Shown here one piece after another: positions 1 through 7,315 of a DNA stretch of 9,144 nucleotides. The position numbers and the translations under genes are program-made. Position 1 is the stretch's first letter; every line of letters begins with the position of its first letter. The stretch is taken from contig JBARBG010000056.1 of the NCBI GenBank assembly GCA_049792815.1, forward strand, positions 1 through 9,144, read 5' to 3'. The DNA comes from DAIDKA01 sp049792815 (GTDB lineage Bacteria; Pseudomonadota; Gammaproteobacteria; Steroidobacterales; Steroidobacteraceae). A model generated the notes under the pieces. The model did no database searches, was not told the origin of the DNA, and saw only the letters and a program-made list of their open reading frames with translations.

Positions 1-86
1 GATACCAGGCGGGGGAAAGGCCCAGGAAAAGTGCCTGCCGCAGGGGGATGGCGGCGGGTGCGAGTGCGAACACTCGACACTGACCC
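1..86. repeat. Left copy of an 86-bp exact terminal direct repeat
   Basis: Bases 1-86 are identical, base for base, to bases 9059-9144, and both copies reach the very ends of the window. An exact match confined to both extremities is typical of a circular sequence opened by an assembler, or of a repeat at which a contig stopped. The repeat contains a small hairpin at 61-76 (six-base arms around a 4-nt loop), which three more outer pairs can extend with one bulged base. No gene is recognised in it. Confidence 0.97.
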
Positions 87-333
87 GGCTTCGACGCTCT
101 TAGGGGGCGAGGCCTGCGATCAGTGCAACAGGATCGTAAATCCCCGGTGCGGCCTCGTATGTGACACGAGCGTGCAAATTCGCCGGCGCTTTGAGAGGCA
201 GTTCAAGAAACGCAGCGCCCATTTCTCACAAGACGTCTGCTGCATATGGCAAATTGGTCACCAAGACTCGCGAGCGCCGCTCAGACGCGGCTAAGCCGCG
301 TCTCAGGGACAAATGTATGGGCAGGACATCGCT
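87..333. other. Intergenic stretch downstream of cheB
   Basis: I see no supportable gene here. A plus-strand reading frame covers much of it (GTG at 31 to about 294), but it resembles no family I recognise and has no well-placed ribosome binding site. The only clear structure is the palindrome at 283-303. If the sequence is circular, this stretch lies upstream of the FliG-like gene and, with 1-86 and 8947-9058, makes a 445-bp gap that would have to hold the operon promoter. I could not identify a convincing promoter by eye. Confidence 0.6.
283..303 (-). terminator. Perfect 21-nt palindrome, possible terminator after cheB
   Basis: Bases 283-292 and 294-303 are exact reverse complements around one central base, which as RNA gives a GC-rich 9-bp stem with a 3-nt loop. 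It lies 30 nt past the cheB stop codon, where an operon terminator is expected. No run of U follows on either strand, so it does not fit a classical intrinsic terminator. A smaller five-base hairpin (272-282) sits directly beside it. It could instead be a 3'-end stabiliser or a protein-binding palindrome. Confidence 0.45.
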
Positions 334-1407
334 TTAGGCGCCATTGCGCAGAATAATCCGCGCCAACTCGTGCAACGGTGCGATCCGCTCGACAGCGTCC
401 ATCCGGATCGCCTCCTTTGGCATTCCGAACACGACGCAGCTTGCTTCATCCTGGGCTACAGTATGGGCACCCGCATCACGCATTTCCTTCAGGCCACGCG
501 CGCCATCATCGCCCATGCCGGTCATGATAACGCCCAGAGCATTGGGACCCGCGCATTTGGCTGCTGACCGGAACAGAACATCTACCGATGGGCGGTGGCG
601 GCTCACCGGCGGCCCGTCCTTGATCTCCACATGATACTGGGCGCCGCTGCGCATCAGCAGCATGTGGCGGCCTCCGGGCGCAATCAACGCACATCCTGGG
701 ACGACTCGGTCGTTATGCTTGGCTTCGCGCACTTCGATCCTGCACATGCTGTTCAGCCGCGCCGCGAACGCGGCCGTGAAATGCGACGGCATGTGCTGCA
801 CGATCACTATGCCGGGGGACACCGCGGGCAGGTCCACCAGCACTTCCTGCAATGCCTGAGTGCCACCCGTGGAGGTGCCAATTACGATGACTCGCTCGGT
901 GGTTTGCGTCATCGCGCGCTCGCGGGCGGGCGCCAGGATCACATCGGCCGAATTCTTGGCTGGCACTGCAACGGGCCGCCCGGCGCGGCCAACCAATCGC
1001 TTCACATTGGCACACGCCGCGACACGGATTGCATCCGTCAATTCTTCGGCGGCTTCACGCAGGAACTGCTGCAGTCCAACGCGCGGCTTGGTAATAATGG
1101 TAACTGCGCCGGCCGCCAAAGCCTCCAGCGTCGTCGGAGCACCGGCCTCGGTCAGCGTCGAGCAGATAATGACCGGCGTCGGGCGCTCCTGCATGATCTT
1201 CCTCAGGAACGTGATGCCGTCCATTCGCGGCATCTCAACGTCAAGGATGATCACGTCAGGCCATTGCGTCTTCATCCGTTGCATCGCGAAGATCGGGTCG
1301 GCCACTGCCGCAATGACCTCGACCCCGGGCTCCTTCTCCAATAGACCGACGACGACCTGGCGGGCCACCGCGGAGTCATCTACCACCAAGACCTTGATGC
1401 GATTCAT
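334..1407 (-). CDS. cheB: CheB, chemotaxis receptor methylesterase/deamidase response regulator
   Basis: CheB removes methyl groups from receptor glutamates, and deamidates glutamines, when its receiver domain is phosphorylated by CheA. This resets receptor activity. The 357-residue protein has a receiver domain (about 4-120) with the acidic pair Asp10-Asp11, phospho-acceptor Asp56 in LDVEMP, Ser83/Thr84 and Lys107. A linker of about 45 residues leads to the methylesterase domain (about 172-355). Its catalytic triad is complete: Ser179 in GTSTGG, His205 in VQHMP and Asp301 in GMGDDG. Length is normal for the family. I chose ATG 1405-1407, which begins directly before the receiver (MNRIKVLVVDD). 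The frame stays open to an upstream ATG at 1494, but that would run 70 bases into cheR and add 29 residues unlike CheB. The gene starts 17 nt after the cheR stop and is last in the operon. The C-terminus has no added receptor-tethering motif. Confidence 0.96.
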   Translation of the reverse strand: MNRIKVLVVDDSAVARQVVVGLLEKEPGVEVIAAVADPIFAMQRMKTQWPDVIILDVEMPRMDGITFLRKIMQERPTPVIICSTLTEAGAPTTLEALAAGAVTIITKPRVGLQQFLREAAEELTDAIRVAACANVKRLVGRAGRPVAVPAKNSADVILAPARERAMTQTTERVIVIGTSTGGTQALQEVLVDLPAVSPGIVIVQHMPSHFTAAFAARLNSMCRIEVREAKHNDRVVPGCALIAPGGRHMLLMRSGAQYHVEIKDGPPVSRHRPSVDVLFRSAAKCAGPNALGVIMTGMGDDGARGLKEMRDAGAHTVAQDEASCVVFGMPKEAIRMDAVERIAPLHELARIILRNGA

Positions 1408-1424
1408 TACGCCAGCACCCCGGG

Positions 1425-2276
1425 CTAGAGCTTCCGGTAGATTGCCGGCTTCACTGCTTCCACGGCATCGGAAATGTCGTGCAGGGTCTCGCAATGACTG
1501 ATGAACAACCAGCCGCCGGGCTTGAGCACGGACAGTACCCGTCCGACTACCTGGCGCCTGGTCTGAAGGTTGAAGTAGATAAGCACGTTGCGCAAAAACG
1601 CGTAGTCGAATGAACCGATTTGTGTCAGGGCGGAATTCAAGTTGATCTGACGGAATTGCACGCGCTGCCGCAGTTGGCGGTCCACTAGTATGGTTCCGGT
1701 CTGTTCGCCCTTACCCCTGAGACAATATTTCTTGAGGTAATTGGGCGGAATGCCCTCGGTGCGCATCGTCGAGTAATGCCCCTTTGCTGCCCGCTCCAAA
1801 ACACGGGCACTGATATCGGAAGCGAGTATCTCCCACGGCCGGCCCGCTGCCGTCAGGCAGTCGTCGAGCACCATGGCGATGCTATAGGGTTCCTCGCCGG
1901 TGGATGCGGCCGCACTCCATACCCGCAACGGCTTGGAATATTGCACATCCCGCGCCAATTGCGCCCTCATGAATTCAAAATGTTGCGGCTCGCGAAAAAA
2001 ATATGTTTCGTTCGTCGTCAGAAGATCAATTGCCGTCTGCAGTTCCTGTGGCTGCTGGCCACTGCTGATCAGCCGAAAGTAATCTCCGTAGCTGTCCAGG
2101 TCATGATGCAGGAGGCGTCTGGCAAGCCGACTGGTGACCAGCGCCTTTTTCGAATCTGCCAGAACAATGCCGGCAGCATCAAATATGAATTTCTGGAATT
2201 GATTGAATTCCCGATCCGATAGGCTTACGGCCACCGGCTCGGGTGCAAGCGCCACGGCTGCGGAACGGCTGGTCAT
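1425..2276 (-). CDS. cheR: CheR, chemotaxis receptor glutamate O-methyltransferase
   Basis: CheR transfers methyl groups from S-adenosylmethionine to receptor glutamates, the adaptation step opposite to CheB. The 283-residue product has the N-terminal all-helical domain (about 20-95) ending in the family signature TTNETYFFRE (87-96). The SAM-binding Rossmann domain follows, with SAAASTGEEPYS (121-132), the acidic ASDIS loop (152-156) and FDYAFLRNVLIYF (223-235). The segment usually written G-H-S-E near 260 reads S-H-C-E here, a modest variation. No tetratricopeptide extension is fused. The ATG overlaps the cheW stop as ATGA (4 nt), which fixes the start and implies translational coupling. Both the local receptor and any receptor encoded elsewhere could be its substrates. 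The local receptor lacks a CheR-docking pentapeptide, so CheR presumably acts on it untethered. Confidence 0.96.
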   Translation of the reverse strand: MTSRSAAVALAPEPVAVSLSDREFNQFQKFIFDAAGIVLADSKKALVTSRLARRLLHHDLDSYGDYFRLISSGQQPQELQTAIDLLTTNETYFFREPQHFEFMRAQLARDVQYSKPLRVWSAAASTGEEPYSIAMVLDDCLTAAGRPWEILASDISARVLERAAKGHYSTMRTEGIPPNYLKKYCLRGKGEQTGTILVDRQLRQRVQFRQINLNSALTQIGSFDYAFLRNVLIYFNLQTRRQVVGRVLSVLKPGGWLFISHCETLHDISDAVEAVKPAIYRKL

Positions 2277-2812
2277 GCGGCCTGCTCTGAAACCTGGGCG
2301 GTCTGCGCCAGCGTCGCCAGATCCTCCACGGCAAGCATGTGATTCACATCCAGCAGGATGACGAACTTACCATTCACCTTGCCCATCCCGCGGATGAAGT
2401 CGGTGCGGATTCCCGCACCGAAACTTGGAGGCGGCTCGATCTCGGTAGTCGGAATGTCTAGCACCGAGTCGACCGAATCCACCACTACGCCGACATCCTG
2501 GCGTTCGCCGTCTCCCGTCACCTCGATGATGACAATACAGGTACGCTTGGACACCGGGCTGGATGTCTTGCCGAAGCGGACGAGCAGGTCGGTGACAGGT
2601 ACCACCGCCCCGCGCAGGTTAATCACCCCACGCACTGAGGCCGGCATCATCGGCACCTCGGTCAGGCTGGAGTACTCAATGATCTCTTTGACGAACAGAA
2701 TGCCGATCGCAAAAACCTCGCCGCCTAGCACGAACGTCAGATACTGATTTGTCTGGGCCTGATCGGCGGCGGTGGCCGCCGCGGACCTGCCAGATTGCAT
2801 TGACTGTGTCAT
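2273..2812 (-). CDS. cheW: CheW, receptor-kinase coupling protein
   Basis: CheW is the SH3-like adaptor that joins CheA to the receptor tips in the membrane array. The 179-residue protein has a low-complexity Ala/Gln/Ser N-terminus (1-21) and then one CheW domain (about 22-163). It contains the QYLTFVLGGEVFAIGI opening strand, RGVINLRGAVVPV (61-73, with the conserved Arg67) and a long central insertion of ordinary length. No receiver domain is fused, so it is CheW rather than CheV. The frame is open up to an ATG at 2860, but that start would overlap the receptor gene by 29 bases. ATG 2810-2812 has a good AAGG 8 nt upstream and lies 19 nt past the receptor stop codon. The gene overlaps cheR by 4 nt. 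Confidence 0.95.
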   Translation of the reverse strand: MTQSMQSGRSAAATAADQAQTNQYLTFVLGGEVFAIGILFVKEIIEYSSLTEVPMMPASVRGVINLRGAVVPVTDLLVRFGKTSSPVSKRTCIVIIEVTGDGERQDVGVVVDSVDSVLDIPTTEIEPPPSFGAGIRTDFIRGMGKVNGKFVILLDVNHMLAVEDLATLAQTAQVSEQAA

Positions 2813-2820
2813 CGCATTCA

Positions 2821-2824
2821 CCTT
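2821..2824 (-). promoter_or_regulatory. Ribosome binding site deciding the cheW start
   Basis: AAGG (minus strand) ends 8 nt before the ATG at 2810-2812. It lies between the receptor stop codon and this ATG, and it supports the 179-residue CheW over the longer in-frame option. Confidence 0.65.
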
Positions 2825-2831
2825 GTGGCAA

Positions 2832-4781
2832 TCACTCGAACTTCGCGAAATCAGCTTCATCCGGCTCGCTTGATTGCAGCGCCAAATTGCCTGCGACCTT
2901 TCCGGATGACCGCCGCGCGGCCTTTGTGGCCTTGCCGGGATCTCGCGTTGTGCTGCGTTTGGTTGCCGCGCCGACCTTGGCGGTCGATTCAGTCTTGAAG
3001 AACGCCATGGTCTGCTGCAGCTGTTCGGCCTGGCCGCTCATTTCCTCTGCCGTTGCCGCCAACTGCTCGGAGGCTGCGGCATTCTGCTGCGTCGTCTGGC
3101 TCAACTGCGTCACCGCGGAGTTGATCTGCCCGACTCCCGAGGACTGCTCCTGGGAGGCCGCAGAGATCTCCTGCACCAGGTCGGAAGTCTTTTTGATGCT
3201 CGGTACGATCTGATCAAGCAGAGTGCCGGCACGCTCCGCGGCCTCCACGCTGCCCGTCGCCACGGTGCTGATCTCCTGTGCCGCCAGCTGACTGCGCTCG
3301 GCCAACTTGCGCACTTCGGCAGCGACCACCGCAAACCCCTTGCCATGCTCGCCCGCGCGCGCCGCCTCGATCGCGGCGTTCAAGGCCAGTAGATTCGTCT
3401 GATAGGCAATATCGTCGATGATGCCGATCTTCTGGGCGATTTGCTTCATCGCGCCGACGGTTTCCTTGACGGCTGCGCCGCCCTCGGTCGCCTCGCCAGC
3501 GGCCTTCGAGGCCATGCTGTCCGTGACCTTCGCGTTGTCCGTGTTCTGGGCGATTGAGGCCGTGATCTGTTCCATCGAGGCACTGGTCTCCTCCACGCCA
3601 GAGGCCTGCTCGCTCGCTGCCTGTGACAGAGACTGCGCCGTGGTGCTCACCTGCTCCGAGGCACTCGCCAGGGCGTTGGCCGCGCCGTTGACTTCGCCAA
3701 TGATCATCGACAACTTCAATACAGTGCTATTCGCATATTCCTTCATCTCGCCGAAGGAACCCTCGTACTCCTTGTCGATGGTCTGGCTCAAATCACCCTC
3801 GGACAGCGCTTTCATCATCCGCGCGACATCATTGATGCTCGAACCTGTCGTGGTCACCAGTTGGTTCAGGCCTGCGCCCATTTCCTTCTGAAACCCGGCC
3901 AGATTGTTCAAATCCACCTGGACGGTAAAGTCGCCGCGGTTTGCAGCCGCCACGAGTGCCGCCTGGCCGGCGATCACCTGCTTCAGTCGATCCACCATAC
4001 TGCGCACGGCATAGAGCATGCTGCTGGAGTCGCCGCGCTTGGTCTGCACGGTTACATCCAGATTGCCGCCGGCAACTGCATGCACGAGTTCCGCGGCGTA
4101 GGCCGGCTCGCCACCCAACTGCTTGAGTATGCTGCGGGTCACCAGAATCGCCGACAGCACCGCCATCAGCGCCGCCGCCGCGCCCAACCCGAAGATCGCC
4201 ATGCGGGCACTGGCATAGGTGGTGTGAGCCTTGGCCACCTCCGTGTTATTGAGATTCTGCTCAAAATCCACAAGCTTCTGCACCGTCGCGCGCATCACCT
4301 TGCCCGGCAAAGACGCGTTGTCCATGTAGTACTTGTACGCATTCTTCTGCTTGCCGCCCATGGCAATGCCGGCGGTCGTCTCCAGATTCTTTCGGACCCC
4401 GCCCCACTGGGACTTGATCTGAACCATCAGATCGTTCTCGGTCGGTGTCGTACCCGGGATGCTTGCGAACATCTGACTCAAGGCTGCCTGTTCGCTCTCG
4501 AAGGTCTGGAACTGATCATCAAGAGTCTTGCGCTCCTTCTGCAGCTTTTCCTGGTCGGTCAGCAGCACAAGGTTGCGAATGGAAATCGAGGTGTCAAAGG
4601 CCGCCGACCGCATGCCGATGGCATGCGCCATCTCTACGTTATTCTCCTCGGTGATCGTCCGCAGTCCCTCGTTGATGAGAGCCAGGCGGCTGACGCCCAG
4701 TCCAACCACCGCGAGCAGCAGTAGCAGAACGATGGTAAAGGCCACCGCAAGCCGGGTGGCTACTTTCATATTACTGAACAT
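2832..4781 (-). CDS. Transmembrane methyl-accepting chemotaxis protein with tandem HAMP-like segments
   Basis: This is the inner-membrane chemoreceptor of the cluster and controls CheA through CheW. The 649-residue protein has a short cytoplasmic start and TM1 (about 9-32). A periplasmic region of about 160 residues (33-190) follows, predicted mostly helical and resembling the four-helix-bundle sensor class, then TM2 (about 193-215). After a HAMP domain (216-268, LGGEPAYAAELV type) two more HAMP-like repeats occur, each with a G-D-[FL] turn (283-285 and 329-331). The methyl-accepting signalling coiled coil (about 365-595) carries the conserved tip around 456-490 (IAYQTNLLALNAAIEAARAGE). Likely methylation sites lie near QAASEQ (387-392) and GVEETSASMEQ (395-405). 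The tail (596-649) is Lys/Arg/Ser-rich with an acidic end (DEADFAKFE) and no NWETF-like docking pentapeptide. The ligand cannot be inferred. GGAGAG stands 7 nt before the ATG. Confidence 0.95.
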   Translation of the reverse strand: MFSNMKVATRLAVAFTIVLLLLLAVVGLGVSRLALINEGLRTITEENNVEMAHAIGMRSAAFDTSISIRNLVLLTDQEKLQKERKTLDDQFQTFESEQAALSQMFASIPGTTPTENDLMVQIKSQWGGVRKNLETTAGIAMGGKQKNAYKYYMDNASLPGKVMRATVQKLVDFEQNLNNTEVAKAHTTYASARMAIFGLGAAAALMAVLSAILVTRSILKQLGGEPAYAAELVHAVAGGNLDVTVQTKRGDSSSMLYAVRSMVDRLKQVIAGQAALVAAANRGDFTVQVDLNNLAGFQKEMGAGLNQLVTTTGSSINDVARMMKALSEGDLSQTIDKEYEGSFGEMKEYANSTVLKLSMIIGEVNGAANALASASEQVSTTAQSLSQAASEQASGVEETSASMEQITASIAQNTDNAKVTDSMASKAAGEATEGGAAVKETVGAMKQIAQKIGIIDDIAYQTNLLALNAAIEAARAGEHGKGFAVVAAEVRKLAERSQLAAQEISTVATGSVEAAERAGTLLDQIVPSIKKTSDLVQEISAASQEQSSGVGQINSAVTQLSQTTQQNAAASEQLAATAEEMSGQAEQLQQTMAFFKTESTAKVGAATKRSTTRDPGKATKAARRSSGKVAGNLALQSSEPDEADFAKFE

Positions 4782-4788
4782 TGCAGAA

Positions 4789-4794
4789 CTCTCC
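4789..4794 (-). promoter_or_regulatory. Ribosome binding site of the transmembrane receptor gene
   Basis: GGAGAG on the minus strand lies 7 nt before the ATG at 4779-4781, inside the 29-nt gap after cheA. It is one of the strongest ribosome binding sites in the operon, in keeping with a gene translated independently of its upstream neighbour. Confidence 0.7.
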
Positions 4795-4810
4795 AGAAGG
4801 ATAATTGGGT

Positions 4811-6979
4811 TTATGCCACAGCCGTCTGCGGAGTCTGCTCGAAGGCAGCCGCGGAACGGGCGATGGCCAGGTGAACAAGGGCAGGTACGTCAAGGATCAG
4901 GGCAACATCACCGGTGCCCAATATGCTGGACCCGCTGACACATTCGACCTGGCGGAACATCTTGCCCAGCGGCTTGATCACCGTCTGGAATTCGCCGAGC
5001 AGGCCATCGACCACCAGGCCGGCACGCTGACCGGCGTAATTGATAACGACAATACTTTGGCGACGGGTGGCGGGCGCCGAAGTTCCAAACAGTTCGCGCA
5101 GGTGAATGTACGGCAGTACACCACCGCGCAGACTGGTGAAATGATGTCCAGTGGCGGTTGAGAATTCGATGCACTCTTCAACGCTTTCGAGCGGCAGCAC
5201 GAAGATCGAGTTGCCGACGGCAACCTGGAAGCCATTGATGATCGCCAGCGTAAGCGGCAATCGCACTGCGATCGTCGTCCCAACACCCTCGGTGCTGCGG
5301 ATGTTGACGGTGCCGCGCAGTGCCGTGATGTTGCGTTTCACAACATCCATGCCGACCCCGCGTCCCGAAAGACTGGTGACTGCCTCGGCGGTTGAAAACC
5401 CGGGCTCGAAGATCAGGCCGAAGATTTCACCGTCGGTCAATGCGCGTCCGGATTCCACCAGGCCACGCTCCTGTGCCTTGGCCATGATCCGGTCACGCTT
5501 CAGGCCGCCGCCATCGTCGCTGACCTCAATGACGATGCTGCCGGAGTCGTGGAAGGCATTGAGCTTGATCGTGCCACCGAGCGGCTTGCCGCGCTCGGCG
5601 CGCAGAGCTGCCGGCTCAATGCCGTGATCGATTGCGTTGCGTACCAGGTGAGTGAGGGGATCCGCGATCTGCTCGACCACGGTCTTGTCCAGTTCCGCGT
5701 CCTCGCCGCTGACTACCAGCTGTATCTGCTTGCCAAGTTCTGCGGAGACGTCGTGGACCACACGCTGGAAGCGGCTGAACGTACCACCGATCTTCACCAT
5801 GCGCAGCTGCAGCGCGCCTTCGCGTACCTGTTCGATCAGGTCGCTCACTCTTGAGGTGGACTCCTGCAGCTCGGCGTTGCCCGAACGCCGCGCAGTCAGG
5901 TTGGCGCCGGCGGCCGCGGTGATCAACTCGCCAATGTGTGTGATCAGGCTGTCGAGCTTTTCGGCTGCCACACGCACCGTCCGATTGTCCACCGCAGATC
6001 CAGCGGGTTTCGGGGGCGCGGTGCGATCCGGCGTTCGGACAGGGCCGGTCGCGTGAAGGGCAGAGGATGCCATCTGCCCGCTGGTAGTCACCTGCGGCTG
6101 CAGAAGATGCTCGAGGATCGGACCCGATAGGCCCGCGCACGCCGTGAGAATGTCGCGGATGCGCGCGACCTCGACACCTGCTTCCTGCAGCAGATTATGG
6201 TACTCGCCGTGTGAAGAGCCTGGCGGCAGCAGCCGCAGCGTGCAGTCTTCCTTGACGAACTCGAACGTGGACTCAATCCTCTCGCGGCTTGCCGCGGTGC
6301 GAAATCCCAGTTCGAATCCGACGTAGCAGAGTTCCGGATTCATTGATGCGGCGGTGGGCAGCGCGGAGCTGATTAGGGTCACGCCCTGCAACTGACCGAA
6401 GCTTCCGAGATAACGCAGGAATGAGATCGGGTCCATCCCGGCAGTGAGTACTTCAGGACCAAAGCGCACACTGATGTGCCACTGATCGGGCTCGGTGCAA
6501 CCGCCGTGGGAGGGGACGATCGCCGTCGACAGCACAACAGTGGCGGCGGAATGAGCGGCAGCGGCGGGCTTCACCCCGGAGACGTCACCGCCCAGCTCGC
6601 GCAGTGCGGCCGACAATTCGGCGCCACCGGCATGGGCCGCGTCATAGGCGGGACCGTCTGGCCCTGCAGCGATGGATTCGAGCAGAAACTCGATGTGATC
6701 CTTACAACGCAGCAGAACGCTGACCAGCAGCGGGTTCATTGGAATATCGCCCTGACGCACCTTATCCAGGGTTGTTTCTGCGCCGTGGACGAAGGCGACA
6801 ATGCCGTCCAGCCCGAACAGTCCGGCGGATCCCTTCAACGTGTGGACGGCCCGGAAAATCAGATTGATCGTCTCGGCGTCGGCCTGACCCTGGGAACAGG
6901 CCAAGAGGCCTGATTCCAGGTCCCGCAACACCTCTGCGCTTTCGGCGATGAATGTCGGCAGCACCTCATCCATGTTCAT
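4811..6979 (-). CDS. cheA: CheA, chemotaxis histidine kinase
   Basis: CheA autophosphorylates on a histidine under receptor control and passes phosphate to CheY and CheB. The 722-residue protein begins with an HPt domain (about 5-105) with phosphorylated His46 in AVHTLKGSAG. A middle region (about 168-255, starting HISVRFGPEVL) occupies the place of the response-regulator-binding P2 domain but looks unlike the Escherichia coli P2. After a Pro/Thr-rich linker (295-330) come the dimerisation helices (about 335-400) and the HATPase domain, with N box HLVRNAIDHGIE (444-455), G1 DDGGG (488-492), F box FEPGFST (524-530) and G2 GRGVGMD (539-545). The CheW-like regulatory domain (about 578-710) is last. 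No receiver is fused. The start at 6977-6979 overlaps the STAS stop as ATGA. The longer frame to 7030 would overlap the STAS gene by 55 bases. A second ATG lies two codons inside (6971-6973). Confidence 0.97.
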   Translation of the reverse strand: MNMDEVLPTFIAESAEVLRDLESGLLACSQGQADAETINLIFRAVHTLKGSAGLFGLDGIVAFVHGAETTLDKVRQGDIPMNPLLVSVLLRCKDHIEFLLESIAAGPDGPAYDAAHAGGAELSAALRELGGDVSGVKPAAAAHSAATVVLSTAIVPSHGGCTEPDQWHISVRFGPEVLTAGMDPISFLRYLGSFGQLQGVTLISSALPTAASMNPELCYVGFELGFRTAASRERIESTFEFVKEDCTLRLLPPGSSHGEYHNLLQEAGVEVARIRDILTACAGLSGPILEHLLQPQVTTSGQMASSALHATGPVRTPDRTAPPKPAGSAVDNRTVRVAAEKLDSLITHIGELITAAAGANLTARRSGNAELQESTSRVSDLIEQVREGALQLRMVKIGGTFSRFQRVVHDVSAELGKQIQLVVSGEDAELDKTVVEQIADPLTHLVRNAIDHGIEPAALRAERGKPLGGTIKLNAFHDSGSIVIEVSDDGGGLKRDRIMAKAQERGLVESGRALTDGEIFGLIFEPGFSTAEAVTSLSGRGVGMDVVKRNITALRGTVNIRSTEGVGTTIAVRLPLTLAIINGFQVAVGNSIFVLPLESVEECIEFSTATGHHFTSLRGGVLPYIHLRELFGTSAPATRRQSIVVINYAGQRAGLVVDGLLGEFQTVIKPLGKMFRQVECVSGSSILGTGDVALILDVPALVHLAIARSAAAFEQTPQTAVA

Positions 6980-7293
6980 GAGCGGCTCTCCGTATTCGGG
7001 GCCTCGATCAGCTGCCCCAGGACACCGCACAACGCGAGCACTTCGCTGACGATGCTGCTTTGCGCTCCGAGCCGGAAAGTCCGGCCACTCAGGAGCGCCT
7101 CGCGGTAAACCAGCAGCAGCAGCTGCACCCCGGCGGTATCGAACTCTGATACCCCCGACAGGTCCACCAGGACATTCGTCGGACCCACGGCAATGGCGTC
7201 CAGCAACGGCTGTTTGATCTGACTTGCGGTGTAAACCGTCATTTCCCCGGTAACCCGAACTTCGCCCGCGACGGATTCGATTGTTGTAGTCAT
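6976..7293 (-). CDS. Single-domain STAS protein (anti-sigma-factor-antagonist fold)
   Basis: The 105-residue protein is essentially one STAS domain (about 5-98), the fold of SpoIIAA-type anti-sigma antagonists and MlaB. Family hallmarks are the strand VLVDLSGVSEFD followed by TAGVQLLL (41-60). In SpoIIAA-type switch proteins the signature is Asp-Ser-Ser-Gly, and the second Ser is phosphorylated by a partner kinase. Here it reads Asp52-Thr53-Ala54-Gly55, so that site is Ala and the classic phospho-switch is probably absent. Thr53 is the only hydroxyl in the motif. Its position between cheY and cheA, with a 4-nt overlap onto cheA, suggests a role in the chemosensory complex, but the partner is unknown. 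No anti-sigma kinase gene is in the window. The start ATG (7291-7293) has GAGG 8 nt upstream and lies 22 nt after the cheY stop. Confidence 0.9.
   Translation of the reverse strand: MTTTIESVAGEVRVTGEMTVYTASQIKQPLLDAIAVGPTNVLVDLSGVSEFDTAGVQLLLLVYREALLSGRTFRLGAQSSIVSEVLALCGVLGQLIEAPNTESRS
6986..6991 (-). promoter_or_regulatory. Ribosome binding site deciding the cheA start
   Basis: GGAGAG on the minus strand ends 6 nt before the ATG at 6977-6979, inside the 3' end of the STAS gene. It supports that start, which forms an ATGA overlap with the STAS stop codon. Confidence 0.7.
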
Positions 7294-7301
7294 CGTAGAT
7301 G

Positions 7302-7305
7302 CCTC
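7302..7305 (-). promoter_or_regulatory. Ribosome binding site of the STAS gene
   Basis: GAGG on the minus strand lies 8 nt before the ATG at 7291-7293, within the 22-nt gap that follows cheY. Confidence 0.6.
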
Positions 7306-7315
7306 AGCCTGTTTC

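Noticed and set aside
100..128. Possible minus-strand sigma-70 promoter (TTGCAC, 17 nt, CCCTAA)
   Set aside because: The -10 element matches the consensus at only one of six positions, and the site is upstream of the operon only if the sequence is circular.
178..206. Possible minus-strand sigma-70 promoter (TTGAAC, 17 nt, GCGAAT)
   Set aside because: Four of six and three of six matches with correct spacing are not rare enough in this much DNA, and it depends on circularity. A transcript start would be needed to accept it.
31..294. Plus-strand reading frame starting with GTG just inside the left repeat
   Set aside because: No family resemblance, a purine run too close to the start to serve as a good ribosome binding site, Arg/Cys-rich composition, and its opening part lies in the terminal repeat. 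Most likely non-coding.
595..1344. Long plus-strand frame (249 residues) opposite cheB
   Set aside because: It is His/Arg-rich with no recognisable domain and mirrors a clear cheB on the minus strand. GC-rich DNA commonly leaves such antisense frames open.
1408..1494. 29-residue N-terminal extension of CheB
   Set aside because: It lies inside the 3' part of cheR and is unlike CheB. The receiver domain begins directly at the ATG at 1405-1407.
3861..4724. Long plus-strand frame (287 residues) opposite the transmembrane receptor gene
   Set aside because: His/Gln/Arg-rich composition with no motif, fully antisense to a well-supported receptor gene.
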